Shown piece after piece: positions 15,778 to 23,018 of a DNA stretch of 38,665 nt (positions are counted from its first letter, which is position 1; every line of letters starts with the position of its first letter). Source of the stretch: Armatimonadota bacterium. GTDB taxonomy: Bacteria > Armatimonadota > Fimbriimonadia > Fimbriimonadales > Fimbriimonadaceae. A program made the translations under genes and the position numbers. The notes beneath the pieces are model-generated. The model searched no databases. It saw only the letters and a program-made list of their open reading frames with translations, and was not told the DNA's origin. The stretch lies in contig DAIDHV010000001.1 of the NCBI GenBank assembly GCA_027451905.1, forward strand, positions 1 to 38,665, written 5' to 3'.

Positions 15778-16401
15778 GTGAAACACATTGTCTTTGGAAT
15801 TGGAATCTTTTGCATTGCCGCCGTCGCATCGGCTGACACCGCATTCAACAATTTTGGGCCAAGCATGGCATACAACACTCTTCATGGAGACCGAGTTTCT
15901 GGCTCCGGCTCTTCAAATGGCTACATTGAAACTGCCATGCAATTTACATCCCTTGTCAGCGGCTCTCTAGAGTCTATAACGACTGGCTTGGTTGACTTAA
16001 GCACGAGCGGCATGGGAGACTCAATGACCTTAAACCTCTACACGGATAATGGAAGCAATGGATTTGGCGCGTTGCTCTATTCTGATCACTATGACCCTGG
16101 CCTCAGTATGACTTCGCAGTTATCCAGTGTCATGAACTCAAACGCGCTCATAACGCTCACGGCTGGCCAAAAGTATTGGGTCGATATGGTGGCGGATACA
16201 GACACCAATATTGGGTGGAACTATGACTACCAAAACACCGCTAATCAGCTTGTTTATCAATGGAGCACTCCGGGAGGAACTCCAAGGCAAGGGTCTACCG
16301 ATGTTTCTCTGCAAGTCACAACTCAGTCTGTCCCTGAGCCAGCCAGCATTGCTGCTCTTGGGTTAGGGCTCATTGGCTTGCTAAAGGGAAAGCGATTTTA
16401 G
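15778..16401 (+). CDS. PEP-CTERM protein 2, choice-of-anchor R-like domain
   Basis: A 207-residue paralogue of the first PEP-CTERM protein and the most diverged of the three. A signal peptide (about 1-19, ending in VASA) is followed by DTAFNNFGPSMAYN, the same beta-rich domain (SITTGLVDL, MTLNLYTDNGSNGFGALLYS, LTAGQKYWVDM) and the C-terminal VPEPAS, hydrophobic helix and KGKRF tail. The GTG at 15778 is chosen because MKHI aligns with the MKKI start of paralogue 1 and both follow a GGGGTTG-rich ribosome site; an in-frame TTG at 15763 is the alternative. A TGTTACAAA block 67 bp upstream resembles the promoter element of the paralogues. Confidence 0.87.
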   Translation: MKHIVFGIGIFCIAAVASADTAFNNFGPSMAYNTLHGDRVSGSGSSNGYIETAMQFTSLVSGSLESITTGLVDLSTSGMGDSMTLNLYTDNGSNGFGALLYSDHYDPGLSMTSQLSSVMNSNALITLTAGQKYWVDMVADTDTNIGWNYDYQNTANQLVYQWSTPGGTPRQGSTDVSLQVTTQSVPEPASIAALGLGLIGLLKGKRF

Positions 16402-16438
16402 TATTGCGCTTGAATTGCATGTGGGAAATGGTGAAGAA

Positions 16439-16470
16439 TTGTTGGAAGGTGTTCTGAGCCATGCCAACAA
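16439..16470 (+). terminator. Weak hairpin after the second PEP-CTERM gene
   Basis: TTGTTGG (16439-16445) and CCAACAA (16464-16470) can form a 7-bp stem with an 18-nt loop. There is no T tract, so termination here is only a possibility. Confidence 0.3.
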
Positions 16471-16577
16471 TCCGGGGTTGCAGGGTTTTTCGACGGAGTC
16501 ATAAGCCAGCACTTTTTTGGCTATGGAGGGCCAAAAGAGTTAAGATTTCTGCAATATCTCACTTATTTTCTTGGAAC

Positions 16578-16600
16578 CGTGTTACAATGTGCTTGCCACT
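16578..16600 (+). promoter_or_regulatory. Shared upstream element with extended -10, third PEP-CTERM gene
   Basis: CGTGTTACAATGTGCTTGCC matches the element at 14630-14652 at all but about two positions. TGT-TACAAT is an extended -10 candidate. The start codon is 21 bp downstream with GAGG as ribosome site. Confidence 0.5.
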
Positions 16601-16620
16601 ATAGTGCGGTATGAGGAAAA

Positions 16621-17256
16621 ATGAGAGCCTTCGTCTTTGGGCCGGTCGCTGTTTTTGCACTTGTTGGGTTGAGAACCATTGCTAATGCCCAGCAAGATGC
16701 GTTTAACAATTTTGGACCTGATCGGGCCTATGATAGAAGTCAGATTTGGTCTATTTATGGAAGCGGGGCACCAGGCGGTTATGTTGAAACGGCGATGGAG
16801 TTCCAATCCGCGACGACAGGAACACTTGATACCATTACCAGTGTCTTTCTTGAGCAGTATCAAGCCGGAAACATCACGGTTAATATTTATAAGGATAACG
16901 GCTCAGGTGCCTTTGGATCACTTCTATATAGCTCGGTTGATGCCATACCTACGCACTTCAACAACTTCGTCACCTTTACAAACTCTAACTCTTCAATCAA
17001 GCTAAACGCTGGTCAGAATTATTGGATTGACTATGCTGCCAATGTCGACCCAACCGTATCGGTCGGTTGGTACTTTGATTGGAATGGAACCCATAATCAG
17101 AAAGTGGTTCAATTCACCTCTCCGGGCGGCACTCCAATTGCTAGAAGTGGTGACGGCTCCCTTGAGGTGACCACTCAGTCAGTCCCTGAGCCTGCAAGCA
17201 TTGCTGCCCTTGGACTGAGTTTGATCGGCTTAATGAGGCTCCGCAAAAGTCACTAA
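16621..17256 (+). CDS. PEP-CTERM protein 3, choice-of-anchor R-like domain
   Basis: A 211-residue paralogue closest to the first copy. A signal peptide (about 1-23, ending in IANA) precedes QQDAFNNFGPDRAYD. The body carries TITSVFLEQ, NITVNIYKDNGSGAFGSLLYS and LNAGQNYWIDYAAN, and the C-terminus is VPEPAS, a hydrophobic helix and RLRKSH. The last stretch of coding sequence (SPGGTP to PEPAS) differs from the first copy at only about five bases, much less than the rest of the gene, which suggests recent gene conversion or selection on the sorting tag region. A strong terminator follows. No exosortase gene is present in the window, so sorting must rely on one elsewhere. Confidence 0.9.
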   Translation: MRAFVFGPVAVFALVGLRTIANAQQDAFNNFGPDRAYDRSQIWSIYGSGAPGGYVETAMEFQSATTGTLDTITSVFLEQYQAGNITVNIYKDNGSGAFGSLLYSSVDAIPTHFNNFVTFTNSNSSIKLNAGQNYWIDYAANVDPTVSVGWYFDWNGTHNQKVVQFTSPGGTPIARSGDGSLEVTTQSVPEPASIAALGLSLIGLMRLRKSH

Positions 17257-17286
17257 GTCACTGAAAACGGCTGATGAAAGCTGCCT

Positions 17287-17329
17287 CATGCTCCTAGTGG
17301 CAAAATTGCCAACAGGAGCATGGTTTTTT
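17287..17329 (+). terminator. Intrinsic terminator after the third PEP-CTERM gene
   Basis: CATGCTCCT (17287-17295) pairs with AGGAGCATG (17314-17322), enclosing an inner stem TGGCAA/TTGCCA (17298-17303, 17306-17311), followed by a run of Ts from 17324. A strong textbook terminator. Confidence 0.85.
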
Positions 17330-17424
17330 AGAAACAGCTGTGATGCTATACCGGCCGCCTTGGCCTGTGGCAGGACCCCTTTAATGCCCAGGATTCGCCA
17401 AGAACTGCGGAAACGACAATTGAC

Positions 17425-17880
17425 TTAGGAAGCCACTGTAATAATTGGCTCGACTTCTACCAAGACTTTGTCTCGAATCGTGTTCGTGATAATGCAGTAG
17501 CTGTCCGTTTTCATGGCAATATCTTTTGCCAGCGCAGACATGGCTTCATCAGAGCCAGAACTTAAAACGATGCTTGGCTTGATCACAATTTTGGTGTAAA
17601 CAAAGCTAGCTCCCTTCTGCTCAACTTCTCCGATCGCTTCCACAGCCAGGGATTGCAGAGCCAACTTTCGATTGGCGGCAATGATGCCAAAAGTGATGGA
17701 ATAACAACCTGCTACCGCACAGGCCAGCAATTCTTCGGGATTTGAACCGGAACCAGTCCCCTGAAATTCAGGAGGTACTGCTATTCCAACGCAAGCCCCG
17801 CTTCGAATCGCCTGAACTTTCCCTTGTCCGTCCCTTCCACCGGTCCATTCCACCGTGACAGGATATTGATGTGTTGCCAT
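17425..17880 (-). CDS. OsmC/Ohr-family peroxide-reducing protein
   Basis: A 151-residue member of the OsmC family, thiol peroxidases that reduce organic hydroperoxides. The two redox cysteines are in place: Cys59 in LLACAVAGCYSITF and Cys129 in TDSYCIITN, with an additional Cys54. The N-terminal EWTGGRDGQGKV and GSNPEELLACAV match the OsmC-like branch (YhfA/SACOL1771-like) more than classical Ohr. ATG at 17880 is used; an in-frame GTG two codons upstream (17886) is possible. It is divergent from the split IDH genes, with 149 bp between starts, and convergent with the PEP-CTERM cluster. The protein is predicted cytoplasmic and dimeric, as in the family. Confidence 0.9.
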   Translation of the reverse strand: MATHQYPVTVEWTGGRDGQGKVQAIRSGACVGIAVPPEFQGTGSGSNPEELLACAVAGCYSITFGIIAANRKLALQSLAVEAIGEVEQKGASFVYTKIVIKPSIVLSSGSDEAMSALAKDIAMKTDSYCIITNTIRDKVLVEVEPIITVAS

Positions 17881-17962
17881 GACCACATTCTACTGCCCAA
17901 ACTCGCTAACCATAGGCAGGCATCCAACAGTTCAATTCATAGGATCGAAAGAAACCTGGTAT

Positions 17963-17991
17963 TTGACTTCAATGCCAGAACTGCTCATACT
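17963..17991 (+). promoter_or_regulatory. Candidate sigma-70 promoter for the split IDH operon
   Basis: TTGACT (17963-17968), a 17-bp spacer and CATACT (17986-17991) lie about 40 bp upstream of the ATG at 18030. The -35 matches 5 of 6 consensus bases and the -10 matches 4 of 6. Confidence 0.4.
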
Positions 17992-18029
17992 TAAGAAAAG
18001 CTCTGAGCGTTGCTGCTCAAAATTGCGAT

Positions 18030-18320
18030 ATGATGAGTCTCCATGGTGTTGACGTGTACCTGAACACGTCAGAATTTCCCAATCTTCCTCAAGAAGTCGG
18101 CAGCTTTTCTTTAATTTTTGTGGCAAGTCGAGGCACCCGAATGAAGCCGGGGGCAACCGATATTGCCTGGCCGCAGTGCCGATACTTTAGCGAAACCGAA
18201 GTCACCGATCAAGACATCGAGAACCTTGTTGCCAAGATCAATGCGGCAGGATTTCAGTGGACCAAGTGCCAAAAATTATTCAAAATCGACGGCGTTAATG
18301 CCTTTTCACAACCATATTAG
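18030..18320 (+). CDS. Stand-alone IDH C-terminal domain protein
   Basis: A 96-residue protein homologous to the C-terminal extension (about residues 390-495) of the fused IDH at 27289-28776. Shared blocks are G[VI]D[VI][YF][LI] at the start, then RGxxxxP (SRGTRMKP against NRGVKVWP), WxxCR[YF] (WPQCRYF against WRCRF), and K..LF..DG...FS near the end. This extension is known from Thermus-type IDHs but there it is fused to the core. Here it is a separate gene 9 bp upstream of an IDH core that lacks the extension, which implies two subunits of one enzyme. There is no signal peptide or membrane segment. Start ATG at 18030 or the adjacent ATG at 18033; no strong ribosome site. Confidence 0.8.
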   Translation: MMSLHGVDVYLNTSEFPNLPQEVGSFSLIFVASRGTRMKPGATDIAWPQCRYFSETEVTDQDIENLVAKINAAGFQWTKCQKLFKIDGVNAFSQPY

Positions 18321-18329
18321 AAAATAAAC

Positions 18330-19331
18330 ATGGCTCATAAAGTCTGCTTAATTAGAGGGGATGGCACTGGTCCCGAACTTGTCAGTGCAGTTGAAACCGT
18401 TTTTCGAGCCGCCAATGTGGCAATCGACTGGGTTGAAGTTGAGGCAGGACTTGCCTGTGTGGAAGCAGGAAAGCCGATCGTCCCCGACGAAACCATCGAA
18501 AAAATAAGAGAAGTTGGAATTGGTCTGAAAGCACCGATGACCACTCCCATCGGCAAAGGATCGGTAAGCCCAAATGTGACTTTAAGGAAGCGCTTGGACC
18601 TATATGCCTGCGTTCGCCCTGTCTTCTCATTGCCGGGTGTTGAAACCCCGTTCAAGAACCTAGACATCGTTATCTTTCGAGAAAATACCGAAGACCTTTA
18701 TGCCCAAATTGAATACATGGCAACAGAAACGGTTGCCCACAGCGTGAAGGTCATCAGTGAATCCGGTTGCGAAAAAATTATTAGGGCCGCGTTTGAATAC
18801 GCTCGGAAAAACGGTAGAAAGAAGGTAGTTGGTGTCCACAAAGCCAACATTATGAAAGTTGCCGATGGGCTCTTCTTAAGGACCTTCAAGCGAATTTCCG
18901 AAGAGTATCCGGATATTGAGTCTTGGGACAACATCGTGGACAACCAGTGCATGCAGCTGGTTACCAAATGGTCCATTTATGACGTCTTGGTGACCCTCAA
19001 CCTTTATGGAGACATCGTTTCTGACCTTGCCGCGGGAATGATGGGCGGCCTTGGAGTCGCTCCTGGCGCCAATTTCGGCACCAATTGCGCTGTTTTCGAA
19101 GCCGTCCATGGCTCAGCCCCTAAGTACACGGGAATGAACAAAGTCAATCCGACTGCTCTTTTGCTCTCGGGAACTCTGATGCTTGACCATCTTGGCGAGA
19201 CAAAGGCAAGGGCCGATATCGAAGGTGCCCTCAAAGCAACCTTGATGAAAGGGGTGAAAACCTACGATCTCGGTGGATCGGCTACCACATCGGGGTTTGC
19301 CGAGGCCATTTGCAGCGAGCTCAAAGGCTAA
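18330..19331 (+). CDS. icd: Isocitrate dehydrogenase core (NADP-type), lacking the C-terminal domain
   Basis: A 333-residue decarboxylating dehydrogenase of the IDH/IPMDH family. Isocitrate-type substrate residues are visible: Ser80 and Asn82 in SVSPNVTLRKRLDLYACVRP, Arg86, Arg96, Arg117 in FRENTEDLY with Tyr124, Lys171 in HKANIMK, and Asp228/Asp232 in NLYGDIVSDLAAG. At the cofactor site HGSAPKYTGMNKVNP has Lys265, Tyr266 and Val272, the positions equal to E. coli Lys344, Tyr345 and Val351, which favour NADP. Tyr312 matches Tyr391, but the Arg395 position is Gly316. The protein ends at the catalytic core; the usual Thermus-type C-terminal domain is instead encoded by the preceding gene. It makes 2-oxoglutarate in the TCA cycle. 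Confidence 0.9.
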   Translation: MAHKVCLIRGDGTGPELVSAVETVFRAANVAIDWVEVEAGLACVEAGKPIVPDETIEKIREVGIGLKAPMTTPIGKGSVSPNVTLRKRLDLYACVRPVFSLPGVETPFKNLDIVIFRENTEDLYAQIEYMATETVAHSVKVISESGCEKIIRAAFEYARKNGRKKVVGVHKANIMKVADGLFLRTFKRISEEYPDIESWDNIVDNQCMQLVTKWSIYDVLVTLNLYGDIVSDLAAGMMGGLGVAPGANFGTNCAVFEAVHGSAPKYTGMNKVNPTALLLSGTLMLDHLGETKARADIEGALKATLMKGVKTYDLGGSATTSGFAEAICSELKG

Positions 19332-19370
19332 CCGGATCGCGCGATAGCTGACCGGGCTCGGTTCATTAAG

Positions 19371-19400
19371 GCAGGGGCAGCCTATTTGGCTGGCACCTGC
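19371..19400. terminator. Possible bidirectional hairpin between IDH and the convergent gene
   Basis: GCAGG..CAGCC (19371-19382) can pair with GGCTG..CCTGC (19388-19400) around a TATTT loop, with a small internal loop. It overlaps the 3' end of the convergent gene. No strong T tract. Confidence 0.3.
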
Positions 19401-20893
19401 TGAATGGCAATCGGGACATAACCAACTTCTAGCCCATTTGGCGGCTTGACCAAGAGGGCTGGATCGATCCCCGCCAAAGTTCCTCGCGAAGGAGGAGCCA
19501 TGTACTGCTTATCTTGCGTCCAATGAATCTGAATTTGATCAACTAACTTCTGAAGTTTCTGTAACTCTGAAGGGCTGAGGCCCGAGTGCTGCATGGATGG
19601 TTGGTTGATGAAAAGATACCAATAATAGGTTACAACACTATGGCCAGACAAAGTGACCTTAAACGGTCCTGCGGCGCGTCCAGGATGTTTCCAAACTCCA
19701 AAACCACCATTAGAGGGCAAATCTGACTTGTTCATGTTTGGCAACGGGAAATGAGTGGATGCCAAGCCAGAAGAAAATGGAATCTGCTGAGAAGTCATGG
19801 CCACAGCCTGATTCTGCCCCACTTTGAAAAAGTGAGGAAAAGTTCCTTTGCGCCAAGGCCCCTTCCAAGCCGAGATGGCTTGGTCTTGCCACACGAGTCC
19901 AAAAGTATGGGGCCCGATGTTTGAAGTCTGAACCCAATTGTGAATCCCAACTGCCTTTTTGCCGTCTACTTTGAGTTGGATGGGGTTTGCCTTCACCTTC
20001 AAAACCCAACTACCATCTTTCAAAAAAGTTCCGCTTGGCACCTTGCCGCCATGCCTCCAAGCTAAAACCTGATCCCATAATGCCCCCTTAGAATAAACGG
20101 TGAGATCATTGAGCAGCACAGTTTGGTTGACGTTGTTCACCGGAAAATGCAAGCTGGGGATTCTTGTAAAGCGCGCCCCTCCGTTATCGGTAGAAGCAAA
20201 CTGGGGGACCGTATTCACCTCGATAGCACCGCTAGCCGCGTATCCTGGCCTTGCATCTAATCCTCTGCCAACGGCGGGAGGATAATGTTCAGACATTCTG
20301 GTCCAGTTGATTGGCAGATAAAAGGCAACTGGTCCCCTAAAGTTCTCGGTATTGAAAAATGACGTCCAACATTGGTCACCGGTTTTGACAGGATGGTTTT
20401 GGGCCGGAACTAAGGGTAAAGCCATCCACGCATAACCAAAAAGCTCGCTAAGGGTCTGTTTGGATAAGGTGACACCGTCTGGAGGAATCAAAATGCGATT
20501 GCTTAGTTGAGCTAAGCCCATAAGTCGCCCAGGAAGGGCTTTTCCGCTAAACTCCCAACCGGGGGTTGAGATCTCATGGTTGTAGCCGTCAGGGGTTCCA
20601 TTCATCCTAAACTTTGCGGTCTTGCTAAAAAACTTATTGCTTGCCCAAAATCCCAGTCCACCTTCTATAGTCTGAAAAACCGTCCAATAGTTTGGGCGCC
20701 GATCCTTCATTGTGTCTCTTGCCAAAGTTCCATGAGGCACCAAAGGTTGTCCATAATGGCTGTTTTGGGGCAGAATCCAAGTTCCTGCCAGCCCCATCTG
20801 AAACCCATTGATGGGATGACTAAGCAAGGGCCAAGCCGCCGAATAAAGGCTAGCCCCATAATCAAATCCTTTGGGTGCAGGCTCTGCGGTCAT
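19382..20893 (-). CDS. Protein of unknown family, Trp/Pro-rich, 503 residues
   Basis: I do not recognise this protein. It is hydrophilic, rich in Pro, Gly, Trp and Asn, with no signal peptide or membrane helix from the ATG at 20893; an upstream in-frame TTG at 20926 would add 11 residues. The composition and alternating strands suggest a beta-rich protein, perhaps an enzyme acting on carbohydrates or a surface protein. Visible segments are FDYGASLYSAAWPLLSHPIN near the start, a repeated WxxFFNTENFRGPVAFYLP area, and VTYYWYLFINQPSM near residue 425. The frame is intact over 1.5 kb and lacks competing genes, so it is real. It is convergent with the IDH and divergent from the DUF1801 gene. Confidence 0.75.
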   Translation of the reverse strand: MTAEPAPKGFDYGASLYSAAWPLLSHPINGFQMGLAGTWILPQNSHYGQPLVPHGTLARDTMKDRRPNYWTVFQTIEGGLGFWASNKFFSKTAKFRMNGTPDGYNHEISTPGWEFSGKALPGRLMGLAQLSNRILIPPDGVTLSKQTLSELFGYAWMALPLVPAQNHPVKTGDQCWTSFFNTENFRGPVAFYLPINWTRMSEHYPPAVGRGLDARPGYAASGAIEVNTVPQFASTDNGGARFTRIPSLHFPVNNVNQTVLLNDLTVYSKGALWDQVLAWRHGGKVPSGTFLKDGSWVLKVKANPIQLKVDGKKAVGIHNWVQTSNIGPHTFGLVWQDQAISAWKGPWRKGTFPHFFKVGQNQAVAMTSQQIPFSSGLASTHFPLPNMNKSDLPSNGGFGVWKHPGRAAGPFKVTLSGHSVVTYYWYLFINQPSMQHSGLSPSELQKLQKLVDQIQIHWTQDKQYMAPPSRGTLAGIDPALLVKPPNGLEVGYVPIAIQQVPAK

Positions 20894-21045
20894 GGTTATG
20901 TAACCGGAAAGGCCCGGTGACTGCAATACAGGGCAGAACGGAATGGCAGTTCACAGAAGAAAGGAAATATCATGACAACAGTTTCAACTTACCTTCACTC
21001 CAACCTCGATGTGAGCCAGAAACTGATGATAATTTCACCTTATTC

Positions 21046-21054
21046 TGGTATAGT
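21046..21054 (+). promoter_or_regulatory. Candidate extended -10 for the DUF1801 gene
   Basis: TGG-TATAGT at 21046-21054 fits an extended -10 (TGn plus 5 of 6 bases) 45 bp upstream of the ATG at 21099. No good -35 is seen. Confidence 0.3.
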
Positions 21055-21098
21055 GCCAACTGAAACCCATACAAAACTGGCTAAAACTGAGGTCAATC

Positions 21099-21542
21099 AT
21101 GAGCAACCAATCCAAAGAAGAACTGTTTTCTAAAGAAGAAAAAGCCGCCATGCGAGCTAGAGTCAAAGAGCTGAAATCAGAAGCAAAAAGTGCTCAGAAC
21201 CGACAAGCTGGCGAAAAAGATCTTTTGGCGGCAGTGGATATGATGAGCCCAGAAAGCAAAGCCATTGGCACCCAGCTTCATCAAATTATTTCCGAAAATG
21301 CGCCCCAGCTAATGCCCAAAACATGGTACGGAATGCCAGCCTATGCTAACGCGGATGGCAAGGTTGTTTGCTTTTTTAGGGGTGCCGAAAAGTTCAAGGA
21401 AAGGTACCTAACCCTTGGATTTCAAGACGCTGCATTGTTGGATGCCGGAGCCATGTGGCCAATTGCCTACGCACTAAAGGACCTCACAAAGGCAGAATCA
21501 GACGCAATTGCCAAGCTCGTGAAAAAAGCAGTGGGCGGCTAA
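21099..21542 (+). CDS. DUF1801/YdhG-like protein
   Basis: A 147-residue protein of the DUF1801 (YdhG/YdeI frataxin-like fold) family. The N-terminal 45 residues are a Lys/Glu/Ala-rich helix likely to be coiled. The domain (about 46-147) carries the typical IISENAPQLMPKTWYGMPAY block, VVCFFRGAEKFKERYLTLGF and the ending ALKDLTKAESDAIAKLVKKAV. Some relatives in Bacillus (YdhG) act as iron chaperones, but most members have no assigned function. It lies directly upstream of sufSU with 108 bp between, so a link to Fe-S biogenesis is tempting, though the palindromic promoter region of sufS separates them. Confidence 0.85.
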   Translation: MSNQSKEELFSKEEKAAMRARVKELKSEAKSAQNRQAGEKDLLAAVDMMSPESKAIGTQLHQIISENAPQLMPKTWYGMPAYANADGKVVCFFRGAEKFKERYLTLGFQDAALLDAGAMWPIAYALKDLTKAESDAIAKLVKKAVGG

Positions 21543-21576
21543 ACCCTCAATAATCACCATTCCACATCTCTTTTTA

Positions 21577-21596
21577 TCTATACTTTTATGTATAGA
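21577..21596. promoter_or_regulatory. Perfect palindrome upstream of sufSU, candidate operator
   Basis: TCTATAC-N6-GTATAGA, a perfect 7-bp inverted repeat with a 6-bp spacer, lies 55 bp upstream of the sufS ATG. It contains TATACT, which can serve as a -10. A dimeric regulator of the Rrf2 or Fur type would be expected at a suf operon, but the sequence is not a textbook SufR or Fur site. Confidence 0.4.
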
Positions 21597-21650
21597 TTAC
21601 ACTTCGGGGTTGAAAGCCGTGGAGCAACATCTTTTGAAGACGGAGATACC

Positions 21651-23018
21651 ATGAAGTTAGAAAATGGCAGCTTAGCAACCCCTTTGGAATCAGATTCTGT
21701 TGCTACCGTCCGTGCTGGCAGAGCCGACTTCCCTATTCTATCGACCCTCATCAACGGAAATCCACTTGCCTACTTGGATAACGCCGCAACCACCCACAAG
21801 CCACAATCCGTCATCAATCGAATTCAAAAGTTCTACGCAGCAGAAAATTCAAACATTCACCGTGGCGTCCACACCCTTACCGCCCAAGCTACCGATATTT
21901 ATGAAGAGGCAAGGTCCGCATTAGCCCAATTTGTCAATGGTTTTAGCGTTGATGAGATCATTTTCAACCGAGGCTGCACGGAAGGAATCAATTGTGTAGC
22001 CGACGCATTTGCGTCTCCAGCCGAACTTTGGCAGCATCCTTCTGGCTTGATTAGTCCGTTAAGTGAGGGTGACGTGATTCTTGTTTCCGAAATGGAGCAT
22101 CACAGCAATTTGGTGCCCTGGCAAATTGCGGCTGCAAAATCGGGAGCCGTAGTTAAAGCCATCCCTATCACCGATTCCGGCGATCTCGATTTAGACGAAT
22201 ACCAAGCTTTGCTGAAGATGAACCCAGTGCGAATTGTTGCGGTGACTCATGCCTCGAACGTGATTGGCACTGTCAACCCGATTCAACTCCTAGCCGAACT
22301 TGCCCACCAACACAGCGCGATTGTGGTGGTCGACGGTGCCCAGGCCGTTGCCCACCTTGCGATTGACGTTCAAAACCTTGGCGCTGATTTCTATGCATTT
22401 TCTGGCCATAAAATGTTTGGTCCAACCGGAATTGGAGTGTTGTGGGGCAAACAAACCCACTTAGAGGCGATGCCTCCTTACCAAACCGGCGGCGGCATGG
22501 TGCGAGAAGTCACGATGCAAAAGACAACCTTCGCCCAGGTTCCTGCTAAATTTGAAGCAGGGACCCCCAATATTGCCGGAGCCATAGGCCTTGCCGAGGC
22601 GGCTAGATACTTGGCAGCCTTGGCTAACGGCGGCTCTGGTCCTGCTTCAATTGACAAAATGCGGCCACAACTTCAGTCTAGTTTTGCGGCCCTGACTCTG
22701 GTGGAAGATCAGCTTCTGGCCCATGCCTTGCAGGCGTTGACCCCTGTTAAGGGTCTAAAAGTCTTGGGCAGGCCCCACCATCAGCTTCCTGTAATTTCCT
22801 TTGTGCTGGATGGCGTGCATCCACATGATTTGGGCACCATCCTTGATTCAGAGGGAGTTGCGGTAAGAGTAGGACACCATTGCTGCATGCCCTTGATGCG
22901 GCGGCTGGGTGTTCCTGCCACCACAAGGGCAAGTTTGGCATTCTATAACACGGATGCGGAAATTGAAAGACTGATTGATGCCATCAACAAGGCAAGGAGC
23001 TTTTTTGGTGAGCCTTGA
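21651..23018 (+). CDS. sufS: Cysteine desulfurase SufS
   Basis: A 455-residue PLP enzyme of the class V aminotransferase fold that takes sulfur from L-cysteine for Fe-S cluster assembly. Landmarks are YLDNAATTHKP (41-51), HRGVHTLTAQATDIYEEAR, SEMEHHSNLVPWQ (147-158), Asp228 in VVDGAQAVAH, the Schiff-base Lys254 in FSGHKMFGPTG, and RVGHHCCMP with the persulfide Cys411. The RxGHHC motif marks the type II (SufS) group. The family is usually about 405 residues; here the N-terminus is some 25 longer. ATG at 21651 has GGAG 7 nt upstream and is preferred over the frame opening at 21588. The stop overlaps the sufU start by 11 bp. Confidence 0.95.
   Translation: MKLENGSLATPLESDSVATVRAGRADFPILSTLINGNPLAYLDNAATTHKPQSVINRIQKFYAAENSNIHRGVHTLTAQATDIYEEARSALAQFVNGFSVDEIIFNRGCTEGINCVADAFASPAELWQHPSGLISPLSEGDVILVSEMEHHSNLVPWQIAAAKSGAVVKAIPITDSGDLDLDEYQALLKMNPVRIVAVTHASNVIGTVNPIQLLAELAHQHSAIVVVDGAQAVAHLAIDVQNLGADFYAFSGHKMFGPTGIGVLWGKQTHLEAMPPYQTGGGMVREVTMQKTTFAQVPAKFEAGTPNIAGAIGLAEAARYLAALANGGSGPASIDKMRPQLQSSFAALTLVEDQLLAHALQALTPVKGLKVLGRPHHQLPVISFVLDGVHPHDLGTILDSEGVAVRVGHHCCMPLMRRLGVPATTRASLAFYNTDAEIERLIDAINKARSFFGEP

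Noticed and set aside
14328-17330. PEP-CTERM cluster as a mobile element or prophage
   Set aside because: No transposase, integrase, terminal inverted repeats or target-site duplications were found; local duplication explains the paralogues better.
21588-21650. Upstream extension of sufS
   Set aside because: The first ATG is inside the palindromic candidate operator and has no ribosome site; ATG 21651 has GGAG at the right distance.
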